NCBI RefSeq assembly: GCF_014836615.1
Contig: NZ_JACSQN010000006.1
Coordinates: forward strand, 1-64,000
DNA length: 64,000 nt
Origin: Sporosarcina quadrami
Lineage (GTDB): Bacteria > Bacillota > Bacilli > Bacillales_A > Planococcaceae
Reading direction: 5' to 3'
Part shown: one piece after another, positions 36,464 through 45,414 of the stretch
Layout of the letters: each line of letters opens with the position of its first letter
Position numbering within the stretch: the first letter of the stretch is position 1
Translations under genes and position numbers: made by a program
The notes under the pieces: model-generated
The model's input: the letters and a program-made list of their open reading frames with translations, nothing else
Database searches by the model: none
Told to the model about the DNA's origin: nothing

Positions 36464-37381
36464 TTAGCTATATTTGATACGCGGATCTAAGAAACGATAG
36501 AGGACATCAGTAGCCAGATTCAACAATAGAATCATGACGGCAGTTACAAATACAGCTGCTTGAATAATTGGCAAATCCTTATCATATACAGCTTGTATGA
36601 TTAATTGACCAAGACCCGGCCACGAGAAGATCATTTCTGTAATTAATGAACCACCTACTAAACTTGCCATTTGCAAAATTGTAATTGTAATGACAGGTAC
36701 TAATGAATTTCTAAACGCATGGCGGAAAATAATGACACTTTTCTTCTGCCCTTTACTTCTTGCTGTCCGAATAAAGTCTTGCTGAAGTATTTCCAACATA
36801 TTCGATCGAACTAGTCTAGTAATCTCCGCTGAAACGGCAGTTCCTAATGTTATCGCAGGCAAAATAATATGTTTCCAACTGCCTGTTCCTGAAACCGGCA
36901 TCATTTTCAAGTTAACTGCAAAAACTAAAATGAGCATAATTCCTAACCAGAAATTCGGAATCGCTTTTCCAAGTGCAGATAAGCCTGTCGCAAACAAATC
37001 AATAATACCATTCGGCTTTAGAGCTGAAATGATCCCTAATGGCACTGCAATTATGATAGCCATAATCATAGAAGCTGTAGCCAATTCAAGTGTTGCAGGT
37101 AGTCTTTCTAACACTAAACCTATTGCAGAAACTCCATACTTATAAGACTCACCGAAATCTCCTCGCACTAAGTCCGTTATGTAGTTCCAAAATTGTATGT
37201 AAAATGGTTGATCAAATCCTAAGGCGATACGTAACGTTTGTATTTCTTTCTGTGTTGCTTCTGCTGGCAACATCATTGCCACTGGGTCTCCCGCTACATA
37301 AACTAGTACGAAGATCATAAGGGAAATGATAAGAAGTACAATCGGAATTTGCAATAACCTGCTAGTAAAGTATCTCCACAT
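36464..37381 (-). CDS. Dipeptide ABC transporter permease (DppB type)
   Basis: 305 residues, six membrane segments. It starts with the typical RYFTSRLLQIPIVLLIIS and has the EAA loop ARSKGQKKSVIIFRHAFRN. TAGGGGGAATCACA precedes the ATG. Normal length, unlike the extended permeases of the second system at 42.3-45.3 kb. A GC-rich stem-loop at 37398-37446 separates it from the binding-protein gene. Confidence 0.9.
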   Translation of the reverse strand: MWRYFTSRLLQIPIVLLIISLMIFVLVYVAGDPVAMMLPAEATQKEIQTLRIALGFDQPFYIQFWNYITDLVRGDFGESYKYGVSAIGLVLERLPATLELATASMIMAIIIAVPLGIISALKPNGIIDLFATGLSALGKAIPNFWLGIMLILVFAVNLKMMPVSGTGSWKHIILPAITLGTAVSAEITRLVRSNMLEILQQDFIRTARSKGQKKSVIIFRHAFRNSLVPVITITILQMASLVGGSLITEMIFSWPGLGQLIIQAVYDKDLPIIQAAVFVTAVMILLLNLATDVLYRFLDPRIKYS

Positions 37382-37397
37382 TGTGATTCCCCCTAAC

Positions 37398-37446
37398 GGA
37401 AGGTCGGCAGGGTTTGCATCGTAAGCAAACCGCTGCCAATTCCTTC
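37398..37446 (-). promoter_or_regulatory. Intercistronic stem-loop between binding-protein and permease genes
   Basis: Long imperfect stem (GGAAGG-GGCAG-GGTTTGC with GCAAACC-CTGCC-CCTTC) without a T run on the minus strand. In binding-protein-dependent ABC operons such hairpins often stabilise the binding-protein mRNA and lower downstream expression. Confidence 0.6.
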
Positions 37447-37450
37447 ACAC

Positions 37451-39004
37451 TTATTTTTTGTTAACATCCGGAATGTAAATCAATTCATCTAACCGTGGAG
37501 TATATTGAATCCCATCACTGACACCAAAGAACTGGTCAACTTGGAATAATGGAACAATTGGTGTTTCAACACTTGCGATTTTCTGAATTTCTTGGTACTT
37601 TGCTGTTCTTACAGCTGGATCCAGTGATGTATTCGCTTCTTGCAATAACTTATCTATTTCCTTATTACTGTAGCCGTTAATGGTAGCAGAACGTTCTGTT
37701 CCGTAGTAATCCAATGCTTGACCCGCATCAAAGAATGATGATCCAAGAGCGATTAAATAACCTTCTTTGAACTTCTCCTGATCTCTCAACTCTGTAAAGC
37801 TACTCCATTGCAATAAATTCATTTCTGTATGGATACCTGCTTCTTCAAGCATTCCCGCAATCAATTGCATGACTTCACGGTCTTTAATATATCTGCCTGT
37901 CGGACCAGCTAACTCAATTTTCAATCCATCTTTATAACCCGCTTCTTCCAACAACTTTTTAGCCTTATCTACATCATAATTGTACGTATCGTACAAGCTC
38001 TCTTCAAAACCGACGTTACCAGGGTTAACTCTTGTCAAAGTCGGTGTCCCTCCGCCATCAAGTAAACTCTCAACCAACGCTTTGTCGTCAATCGCATAGT
38101 CAATTGCTTGACGCACTTTCACGTCAGACGTCGGCCAACCTTCTTGTGTACGAAGGAAAAGCATATACGTACGGTTAGACGGTCCGTTTGCAATTTCACT
38201 ATTGTCAGAGTCATTGATCCGTTTCCAATCACTCGGAGGAACATTGGCAATGATATTGACATTATCCGTTAGCAGCTCAGCTACACGTGTAGAATCTTCA
38301 GGAATCGCTCTAAATAAAACTTCAGCCCATTCCCCTTTCTTGCCGAAATAGTCATCATTCTTCACTAATGTAATTTGGCTATCCTTTTTCCATTCTTTGA
38401 ATTTATAAGGACCCGAACCGATCGGTGACTTCAGAAATTCATCCATCCCTTTTTCTTCAATATATTTCTTTGGAAGAATACCAGATGCTTGTCTTGAAAT
38501 ACGGCTTATGAGCATCGGATCCGGCTCATGTGTAATGATTTGGAATGTTAACGGATCGATAACCTTCACTTCTTTAATCGTATCGAAATCACCGTGGCTT
38601 TTTAATGTTTCATCAGTTGCAACTCGCTCTAAAGTAAATTTCACATCTTCTGCTGTTAAGTCGTCCCCGTTATGGAACTTTACACCTTCAGTTAATTTGA
38701 ATTCATAAGTTGTATCATCGATTTGTTTCCATTCTTTCGCTAGATGTGGTTGGATTTCTCCGTCCGTATCCCGCATAAGCAAATAATCAAACACATTGAC
38801 GTGTATCGCCTCTGTAGCAGTAGTCGTATGATTATGGATATCCCATGTAAGCATATCGGGTCCTAGTGAAACTGTTAATACATTATTATCTTCAGTGCCT
38901 GTTGATGACGTAGTGCCTTCACCTGAAGGACTGCTTGTTGTCGTACATGCCGACAAGACTACCATTAAGGCTGCAATCATCAAATAGAAAATCTTCTTAG
39001 ACAT
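37451..39004 (-). CDS. Dipeptide/oligopeptide-binding lipoprotein (SBP family 5)
   Basis: 517 residues. The lipobox VLSAC places the lipid-modified cysteine near residue 20. SBP family 5 motifs occur in canonical order: VKFHNGDDLTAEDVKFTLER near 105, GSGPYKFKEW near 196, VRQAIDYAID near 294, YDVDKAKKLLEEAGYKDG near 343 and the C-lobe YLIALGSSFFDAGQAL. It captures peptides or N-acyl amino acids outside the membrane for the DppBCDF-type transporter. AAAAGGGGG precedes the ATG. It is a useful in-window reference for the permuted homologue at 40.5 kb. Confidence 0.9.
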   Translation of the reverse strand: MSKKIFYLMIAALMVVLSACTTTSSPSGEGTTSSTGTEDNNVLTVSLGPDMLTWDIHNHTTTATEAIHVNVFDYLLMRDTDGEIQPHLAKEWKQIDDTTYEFKLTEGVKFHNGDDLTAEDVKFTLERVATDETLKSHGDFDTIKEVKVIDPLTFQIITHEPDPMLISRISRQASGILPKKYIEEKGMDEFLKSPIGSGPYKFKEWKKDSQITLVKNDDYFGKKGEWAEVLFRAIPEDSTRVAELLTDNVNIIANVPPSDWKRINDSDNSEIANGPSNRTYMLFLRTQEGWPTSDVKVRQAIDYAIDDKALVESLLDGGGTPTLTRVNPGNVGFEESLYDTYNYDVDKAKKLLEEAGYKDGLKIELAGPTGRYIKDREVMQLIAGMLEEAGIHTEMNLLQWSSFTELRDQEKFKEGYLIALGSSFFDAGQALDYYGTERSATINGYSNKEIDKLLQEANTSLDPAVRTAKYQEIQKIASVETPIVPLFQVDQFFGVSDGIQYTPRLDELIYIPDVNKK

Positions 39005-39018
39005 ATTTCTTCCCCCTT

Positions 39019-40209
39019 TTATTGTAGAACCAAGTTATTTTGAACTTCTTTTTCTGCACTAAATTGCGCCTTTATCTCTTTCAATAACTCTGGAGATGAA
39101 AGTACATCTATGCAAGTAGCCCCCATCGTCTTAGCAGCTGTCATAATTGCTTCATTACCTTCTTTACTGTTTGAAGCTTTTACCCATTCTTTCGTATGAT
39201 TTGGTGTGCCTTGAGGAACAAATGCCACACGTATACAGGCTCCCGGGACCCGATGTGTAACGATACTAAAATCTGTCGAACCCGTTTGCTCACGAGGTGG
39301 TGTAATATTTTTCGCCTTCACCAATTCAGCGTTGTTTAACAGTAAATCATTCAAAGCTTGAACGTTCAATTTACTCTCTAACGATTTTATAGGATTGATA
39401 TGAACCTTCGTCCCTGTCGCTAGTGCGGCACCTCTTGCAACGTTCAAGGCTCGTTCGACAACCGTATCCAAGTATGGTCGATTGATAGCGCGAATCGAGA
39501 ACTTGGCAGCGGCCCGCTCCGGCACTATATTCGCTGCTATTCCACCGTCTGTAATAATACCATGGATGCGAACGTCTGAACGCACATGCTCGCGTAAGTA
39601 TTCCATACCGTTAAAAGTCATTAACACACCATCTAAAGCGCTGATTCCTTTTTCAGGAGCTACCGCCGCGTGTGAAGCCTTGCCTTCAAATACAAATTCG
39701 AAATTATCGACGGCAAGTGAGCGTCCATCTACAGTCGTCCGGTCCCCACCATGCATCATTAATGCAATATCCAAGTGATCGAAGTATCCTTGCTGCGCCA
39801 TTGGAATTTTCCCACTTGTCGTTTCTTCAGCTGGCGTTCCCAACACTTCAATTGTACATGCCGGTAAATCTTCAAGTTGTGACAAAGCAATTGCCGCTCC
39901 AAGTACAGATGGAGACTGTAAATTATGACCGCATCCATGTCCTAAATCCTGTAATGCATCATATTCGCATAACAAGCCTATTACAGGTCCTCCTGTTCCG
40001 ACTGTGTATGTTGCACGGAAGGCTGTTTCTAAACTAGCCAGTCCCTTTTCAACTAAAAAACCGTTATTCTGTAAGATTGTTGTTATACGATCCACTGCTT
40101 GAAACTCTTCATTCCCCAGTTCAGGATTAGCATGTAAAAATGCACCTAACTCTATTAACTCTTGTTCAAGTGAGCCAATCTTATAAAATAAATCTTCCTT
40201 GCTAATCAT
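39019..40209 (-). CDS. M20-family metallo-aminoacylase/amidohydrolase
   Basis: 396 residues of the M20D (AbgB/HipO/AmhX) type. Metal-site motifs are LLCEYDALQDLGHGCGHN near residue 80, GTPAEETTSGK near 128 and a dimerisation domain starting near MHGGDRTTV. Such enzymes hydrolyse N-acyl amino acids or aminobenzoyl-glutamate-like dipeptides in the cytosol. It is the first gene of an operon with a full dipeptide ABC transporter, 14 bp before the binding protein, so the imported compound is probably its substrate. AGGAGAG precedes the ATG. A cre-like site lies 26 bp upstream. Confidence 0.85.
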   Translation of the reverse strand: MISKEDLFYKIGSLEQELIELGAFLHANPELGNEEFQAVDRITTILQNNGFLVEKGLASLETAFRATYTVGTGGPVIGLLCEYDALQDLGHGCGHNLQSPSVLGAAIALSQLEDLPACTIEVLGTPAEETTSGKIPMAQQGYFDHLDIALMMHGGDRTTVDGRSLAVDNFEFVFEGKASHAAVAPEKGISALDGVLMTFNGMEYLREHVRSDVRIHGIITDGGIAANIVPERAAAKFSIRAINRPYLDTVVERALNVARGAALATGTKVHINPIKSLESKLNVQALNDLLLNNAELVKAKNITPPREQTGSTDFSIVTHRVPGACIRVAFVPQGTPNHTKEWVKASNSKEGNEAIMTAAKTMGATCIDVLSSPELLKEIKAQFSAEKEVQNNLVLQ

Positions 40210-40234
40210 TTATCGCTCTCCTGCCTTTCTTTGC

Positions 40235-40248
40235 TGTAATCGCTTTCA
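40235..40248 (-). promoter_or_regulatory. cre-like site upstream of the M20/dipeptide operon
   Basis: TGTAATCGCTTTCA fits the CcpA operator consensus TGWAANCGNTNWCA at every fixed position. It lies 26 bp before the M20 gene start, where binding would repress. Inference: carbon catabolite control. Confidence 0.6.
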
Positions 40249-40382
40249 ATAGAGGAGCGAATACTCTGTAAATAAATCCTACAGCAGTTTTTATCGTATT
40301 TGAAATACAAGATTTTTAAACAGCCAATAAAAAAATTTTATAGCGCTTGATAACACTGCATTCTTACGCATGAATTCAACGC

Positions 40383-40446
40383 GTGCCAGTCACTCAAACA
40401 AATCCCAAACAACTCAAACATTCCGAATTCAATGAGTGACTGTCAC
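40383..40446 (+). repeat. GTGCCAGTCACTC inverted-end element, complete copy (64 bp)
   Basis: Begins GTGCCAGTCACTC and ends GAGTGACTGTCAC, an imperfect 13-bp inverted repeat, with GAATTCAATGAGTGACTG in the right half. Related right ends occur at about 49015-49036 and 60905-60926, all in the same orientation. Confidence 0.7.
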
Positions 40447-40450
40447 CCAC

Positions 40451-40484
40451 AAAAAGAGGAGGCCCATCACGCGGGCCCCCTACT
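40451..40484 (-). terminator. Terminator after the permuted binding-protein gene
   Basis: On the minus strand GGGGGCCC pairs with GGGCC-TCC around GCGTGAT, followed by TCTTTTT. It lies within 45 bp of the stop codon. Confidence 0.75.
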
Positions 40485-40492
40485 CAATACGC

Positions 40493-42310
40493 TTATTTAG
40501 TTTCTTTGTATTTGGCCAAGTACTCTTTCGCTTTAGCCAAGTCAGCATTCAGTTCATTTCCAGTTTTCACTAATGTACTGACGGTTGAGAAAGCTTTGAG
40601 CTTATTGCCTTTGTAGAAGCTGATGAAATCGTCTTGGTTGATTGTATAGAGAATCGCTTTTCTTAAGTCTTCGCTTTCTGACACTTCTCGATTTTCTGGG
40701 TTGAAACTCAAGTAACTCACAGCATTACTTTCCATACTTTGAAGAGACAATTTGCTGTCGTTTTCAATAATGTCGTATTTTGTTTCAGGCACAGCATAGA
40801 ACATGTGGATTTCGTTGTTTCTTAGTGCTGCAAGTGTGCTATCTGGATCTTTAATGAAACGCATCGTTACGTTTGAAATTTTAGGTTCGTTTTCAGTACC
40901 CTTCATATATCCAGGATTCTTCTTGAAGGCAGCTTCGTAATCATTTTTAGAAGTTAGAATGTACGGACCGCTTGCGTAAAGCGTGTTATTGTACTGACTT
41001 CCTTCCGTTACTGTGTTTTGATCGCCATACGGAATGTCTTTGTTAACGTCAAATGAAGCTACGTCAAACGTGTTGATACTTTCCACTTGTTTCTTGGAAA
41101 CGATACCCGCAGATTGGTGAGCCAAGTAGTTCAGTACTTGCGGGAACGGTTCTGTTGTCGTTACTTTGATTACTTGGTATTTACCTTCTTTATTATTTGC
41201 ATCTGTTTTATCATCCACAAGTGCACTGATTTTAGTATCCAAGCCTTCCTCAAGCATCTCTTTTACTGTCGCATCACTGCCGGATTGTTTAATTGTTTCA
41301 AGTGAAGCCAGATCTGTTACGACTTCTGCATTTTTAATATGTTCGTGAAGCGTGTATGTGCGGTGATCAGGAACAGAGTCTTTGTCTTTAGCACGGTTGA
41401 GTGTGAAGATGACATCGTCTGACCCTACACGCTCACCTGAATCGACAGCGTTTTTGCCTTCTACTTTTGCAAAATTAATATCGTCGCGAAGTAGGAAGTA
41501 ATACTCTGAATTACCTTCAGCGATACTGTGATTAAGTGATAAGGAGCCTTCAGAAGTGATTTGGTCATCATCTGTCAGATTCACTAGACGAACGTTCATA
41601 TTTGTATTGATAATATTAATGGATCCGTCATTCCCTTTGATCGGGTCAAGAGACGTTAACGTTGATGCTGATTGTGACAATACTAAAGGATCTGTCGCAT
41701 TTTTAGACGTATAATTGAACTCGATATATTCCCATGGAAGGGAGCGGGATTTAGATAAACGAACTGAATCGAGATTTAATACATCTTTATTGACCGCTTG
41801 TGTTTTATAAGAACTATACAAAGGTACGATATACGCTTTATTAAACACTAAATGTTCTTCAAACGCCTTGTATGTAGCTTCGTATTCTTCTGGTGTTTCA
41901 GTACCTGCTTGATCAATCAGTTTGTCGAGTTCTGGATCAGAAATGACACTGTAATCCCCACCCGTTTTAAACAATGAACGAACTGCATAATCAGGGTTCC
42001 CTGTAACAGTTGTCCATCCTGTCATCGCAATATCATAATTGCCTGCGTCTTGCTGTGATTTGAAACTACCGTAATCCGGCTGCATATTCAACTTTACATC
42101 AAAGCCGTTTTTAACTAGCTGATCACGTACGATGTTCAAGTCGGACTCATTAGTGCTCATTCCGAGAAGTTCAATCGTCACTTTCGATTGATCGCCCTTG
42201 CCATCATTACCTGGCTTCGTGCCTTCTTCAACTTCTGATTTTGTCTTTACACAACCTGAAATTACAAGAACAAATACAAGTAAAACAGGCAAGAAAATTT
42301 TCTTCAACAT
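40493..42310 (-). CDS. Circularly permuted oligopeptide-binding lipoprotein (SBP family 5 relative)
   Basis: 605 residues with a lipobox (VISGC, C20). Residues ~43-195 match what is normally the C-terminal part of family 5 binding proteins: VTIELLG, FDVKLNMQPDYGSF, YDIAMTGW, PDYAVRSLF, DPELDKLIDQA, YKAFEEHLV, IVPLYSSY. Residues ~205-600 then match the normal N-terminal and middle parts: TLTSLDPIKG, GSDDVIFTLNRAKD (296-309), YASGPYILTS, FIKDPDSTLAALRNNEI, LRKAILYTINQDDF, and the last helix DLAKAKEYLAKYK, which in ordinary homologues runs straight into the segment that here is N-terminal. This order is that of a circular permutant. TTGGAGGG precedes the ATG. Transcribed with the permeases upstream at 42.3-45.3 kb. 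Confidence 0.8.
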   Translation of the reverse strand: MLKKIFLPVLLVFVLVISGCVKTKSEVEEGTKPGNDGKGDQSKVTIELLGMSTNESDLNIVRDQLVKNGFDVKLNMQPDYGSFKSQQDAGNYDIAMTGWTTVTGNPDYAVRSLFKTGGDYSVISDPELDKLIDQAGTETPEEYEATYKAFEEHLVFNKAYIVPLYSSYKTQAVNKDVLNLDSVRLSKSRSLPWEYIEFNYTSKNATDPLVLSQSASTLTSLDPIKGNDGSINIINTNMNVRLVNLTDDDQITSEGSLSLNHSIAEGNSEYYFLLRDDINFAKVEGKNAVDSGERVGSDDVIFTLNRAKDKDSVPDHRTYTLHEHIKNAEVVTDLASLETIKQSGSDATVKEMLEEGLDTKISALVDDKTDANNKEGKYQVIKVTTTEPFPQVLNYLAHQSAGIVSKKQVESINTFDVASFDVNKDIPYGDQNTVTEGSQYNNTLYASGPYILTSKNDYEAAFKKNPGYMKGTENEPKISNVTMRFIKDPDSTLAALRNNEIHMFYAVPETKYDIIENDSKLSLQSMESNAVSYLSFNPENREVSESEDLRKAILYTINQDDFISFYKGNKLKAFSTVSTLVKTGNELNADLAKAKEYLAKYKETK

Positions 42311-42335
42311 AAAATCCCTCCAACGTTTAATTTTT

Positions 42336-43838
42336 TTAGTCTAGTTTTGGATCCATTGCATCGCGTAACCCGTCACCTAAAAAGTTGAATGATAGCACGA
42401 GTGCAATAATCGCAAGTCCGGGGTAAATGGCTAAATAAGAATTTGTTTCAAGATACGTACTGCCGAGCTTTAATATATTTCCCCATTCCGGAATATGAGG
42501 TTCTACACCAAGACCGAGATAACTTAAACTGCTTGTTGCGATAACGGCACTACCGATTGTCAAAGTTGCTTTCACAATCATCGGAGCAAGTGAGTTAGGT
42601 ATAACCTGTCTAAAAATTATGGAGAAATCACTAGATCCAAGGGCGCGTGCAGAGTCAACGAATTGATAATTTGAAACCATTAACACGTTCGCTCTCATTG
42701 TTCGGGCGTAGGTTGGAATTGATCCAACACTTAACGCGATAATCAGGTTTGTAATATTCGCACCAAATGCTGCAATGATTGCGATCGCTAACAAAATTCC
42801 AGGTACTGCATACAGTACATCAAGTAAGCGCATGACGATATTATCCGTGCGGTGTCCATAATAACCAGCGAAAGCGCCAAGTGCTCCGCCGATAATAGCA
42901 GGAACGATTGTCGAGACGAATCCGACGATCAGAGAGATTCTAGCTCCAAATACAATTCTTGAAAATAAATCTCTACCGAAGTCATCTGTTCCCATTGGAT
43001 ACATAATGCTTGGTTCGAGAAGAAGTGCACCATAATTGTTTTCGATAGCCAGACTATAGTCGAAAGTAAAAATACTGCACACCGAAATGGAAAACATGAA
43101 AATGATAAAGAACAATCCGAGAATCGATGTGGTATTTCGCGTGATTTTCCCCCACATCGTGTCCCATTTATCGATCCTCGATTGATCCGTACTGCGTCCT
43201 TTCATTAACAACCCGTATCCAAGAAGTAGTGCAAAGAAGTTCCCTGTTACCGCTGTTAGAAGAAGTGGAATTGCAATCCACGTCATCCATCGTTCCGTAC
43301 GGTTATGGGTAACGTACTTTGCCACCAATATTGTCGCAACGATTTGGAAGACCATAATCGTAACTAAGATTATCATAGCGATTAAAAAAGTATCGGACAC
43401 ATACGGCTTGAACAAGTTCAGAGCGGATATGGAGATGATGAAAAACTGTGTCAGCACCATATAGACCGCAAACGTATACTCAGGCGTCTTCCGCTCTTTC
43501 ATTAAGCTGAAGGCGAATGAAACGACAAAGACATTCCCTGTGAAAATGCTCAGCAGCTGGACAAATCCCAATCTCCTTGTCGATTTCCGAACAGCCCCTG
43601 TCGTTAATAAATCCCTTCGAATCATTAACGTAATGATTACCTGTATTAGTGTAAATACTGCGTATGCTAGAAACGCACTAAATACAAAGGGTTTAATTGC
43701 TTGGGTAGTAAAGTCATAACAATTCAACAAGAAAATCATTGTAAGTGTTAAAGACGTTATCCAAGTAAAGCTCGATTGTGTGTACTCAGGCGATAGTTTC
43801 AAAACTTTCTTTTTTTCAATATCCTTCTGCGTCTTCAT
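42336..43838 (-). CDS. Oligopeptide ABC permease (OppC type) with a long N-terminal membrane extension
   Basis: 500 residues from ATG 43836-43838, chosen because GTAGGTG is well spaced and an upstream start would overlap the preceding gene. The last ~270 residues are a standard OppC permease (GTDDFGRDLFSRIVFGARIS, EAA loop SARALGSSDFSIIFRQVIPN). The first ~230 residues add about six hydrophobic segments with no transporter motif I know. Usual family length is ~300. It sits between the extended OppB-type permease and the permuted binding protein, and probably forms one transporter with the fused ATPase divergently encoded at 45415. Confidence 0.82.
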   Translation of the reverse strand: MKTQKDIEKKKVLKLSPEYTQSSFTWITSLTLTMIFLLNCYDFTTQAIKPFVFSAFLAYAVFTLIQVIITLMIRRDLLTTGAVRKSTRRLGFVQLLSIFTGNVFVVSFAFSLMKERKTPEYTFAVYMVLTQFFIISISALNLFKPYVSDTFLIAMIILVTIMVFQIVATILVAKYVTHNRTERWMTWIAIPLLLTAVTGNFFALLLGYGLLMKGRSTDQSRIDKWDTMWGKITRNTTSILGLFFIIFMFSISVCSIFTFDYSLAIENNYGALLLEPSIMYPMGTDDFGRDLFSRIVFGARISLIVGFVSTIVPAIIGGALGAFAGYYGHRTDNIVMRLLDVLYAVPGILLAIAIIAAFGANITNLIIALSVGSIPTYARTMRANVLMVSNYQFVDSARALGSSDFSIIFRQVIPNSLAPMIVKATLTIGSAVIATSSLSYLGLGVEPHIPEWGNILKLGSTYLETNSYLAIYPGLAIIALVLSFNFLGDGLRDAMDPKLD

Positions 43839-43851
43839 CATTACACCTACT

Positions 43852-45291
43852 TTAGTATTGTTTAATCTTCGAACGGATTCTCGGGTCAAGATAAGCGTAT
43901 AAAATATCAATAATGACATTGATGAGTGAAATGGTAATCGCTATATAGACAACCCCTCCAAGAATACTTGGAATATCAGGGATGAACTGTTTGTCTACTA
44001 TATAGCTACCAATGCCGCTAATATTGAATACCTTCTCCGTTACCGCAGCTCCACCAAGCATTCCTCCGAAAAGTAAACCAATAACGGTGACGATAGGAAT
44101 CATAGCGTTTCCGACTGCGTGCTTCCACAATACTTGGCGTTTGTTCAGTCCTTTGGCTTTTGCGGTAATAATGTAATCCTCATTAATGACTTCAAGCATT
44201 GATGAACGAGTCATTCTACTGACGGATGCGGTAAGTGCTGTTCCTAAAACAATTACTGGCATAATAACGGATAGCCAGTTTTGCGGACTATACGTAGCAG
44301 GAAGCCATTGCAATTTAATAGAGAAATTCAATATGAAGATTAAACCTTGCCAGAAGTTTGGAACTGATAGTCCAAGCAGCGCAATAAACATGAATGTATA
44401 ATCAAAAAATGAATTTGGTCTCGTTGAAGAGATGATTCCAATTGGAACAGCGATGACTACAGCCATGACAAGAGATAGCAATGCAATCGTCAAAGTGATT
44501 GGGAACTTCTTCATAATACTTGCGATAACATCCTCATTCCCCGCATAAGATGCTCCTAAATCGAATGTCAAAATCCCTGTTATGGCATTCCACAATTGCG
44601 AGAGATACGGCAAATCTAAACCATGTAAATGATTGAATGCTGCAATCTGTTCAGCTGTTGCTGTTTCCCCTATAATGTTGGCAGCGGGTTCAAATGGCGA
44701 TATGTATAAAATGGAGAATACTAAAATAACAACTCCGATGACAACAAACACCGTTATAAGTAGTCTTTCAAAAACATATTTCACAAATGGATTACTATAC
44801 AAAATGATGAAAAAGTACATTAGCAATCCTGGTATTAATGTGACGAAGAAGAAAAGCGGTTTTGTAATCAACGAACTAAAGAAATTCGAATACGTCAATT
44901 TCGTTTTCCCTTTTTGCAATAGTGCCTCATTCGCCCTTGCTTCCACGGTTTTATGAAAGCGTTCCTCCGTTAATGTTTCTGCTTGCTTTGTCAAGTCAGC
45001 TTCACTAACTTGTTGACCAAAGAATGCATACTTCCGGATTAACTGATCCTTGAATTCAAGCATCAACTTCTCCTTGTACCCTTCCGCAATCAGAGACTCT
45101 TTAACTTCCTCGATTAAAGATGCATACGTACGATCACGTTTTTTCCATACAAAATAGATAAACAGGAACAAGTGCACAGGAAATCCCAATAATATCATTA
45201 TCCAATTATAGGAATTCCGTTGATGCATTTTTTCATAGGAATCTCTAATCATGCATAACAATTCATTCCCACGTTCGGTAGATGTGTTCAA
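43852..45291 (-). CDS. Oligopeptide ABC permease (OppB type) with a ~165-residue N-terminal extension
   Basis: Up to 479 residues. The C-terminal ~310 are a normal OppB permease (VFERLLITVFVVIGVVILVF, EAA loop AKAKGLNKRQVLWKHAVGN). The N-terminal addition has one membrane helix, a charged ~85-residue cytosolic part rich in Glu/Lys and a second helix before the core. The start is uncertain: TTG 45289-45291 has AAGAAGGTG ten bases upstream, while ATG 45250-45252 has no ribosome binding site. First gene of the minus-strand permease-permease-binding protein operon, divergent from the ATPase gene. Confidence 0.8.
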   Translation of the reverse strand: MNTSTERGNELLCMIRDSYEKMHQRNSYNWIMILLGFPVHLFLFIYFVWKKRDRTYASLIEEVKESLIAEGYKEKLMLEFKDQLIRKYAFFGQQVSEADLTKQAETLTEERFHKTVEARANEALLQKGKTKLTYSNFFSSLITKPLFFFVTLIPGLLMYFFIILYSNPFVKYVFERLLITVFVVIGVVILVFSILYISPFEPAANIIGETATAEQIAAFNHLHGLDLPYLSQLWNAITGILTFDLGASYAGNEDVIASIMKKFPITLTIALLSLVMAVVIAVPIGIISSTRPNSFFDYTFMFIALLGLSVPNFWQGLIFILNFSIKLQWLPATYSPQNWLSVIMPVIVLGTALTASVSRMTRSSMLEVINEDYIITAKAKGLNKRQVLWKHAVGNAMIPIVTVIGLLFGGMLGGAAVTEKVFNISGIGSYIVDKQFIPDIPSILGGVVYIAITISLINVIIDILYAYLDPRIRSKIKQY

Positions 45292-45315
45292 ACCAGCATG
45301 GCACCTTCTTTCTCA

Positions 45316-45344
45316 TTGATTAATAATACACATCATAGTATAAT
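45316..45344 (+). promoter_or_regulatory. Promoter of the fused ATPase gene
   Basis: TTGATT (45316-45321) and a perfect TATAAT (45339-45344) with a 17-bp spacer, about 70 bp before the TTG start. Confidence 0.7.
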
Positions 45345-45414
45345 CTGAAGTTAGTGACAAGTAGTATTTTTTGAAAAATGCTATTTAAATTTAATTAATC
45401 GGCGGTGGGGGAAA

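Noticed and set aside
42336..45291. Permease N-terminal extensions as fused upstream genes caused by frame errors
   Set aside because: Both extensions are continuous in frame with the permease cores, contain regular membrane segments, and occur in two genes of the same system.
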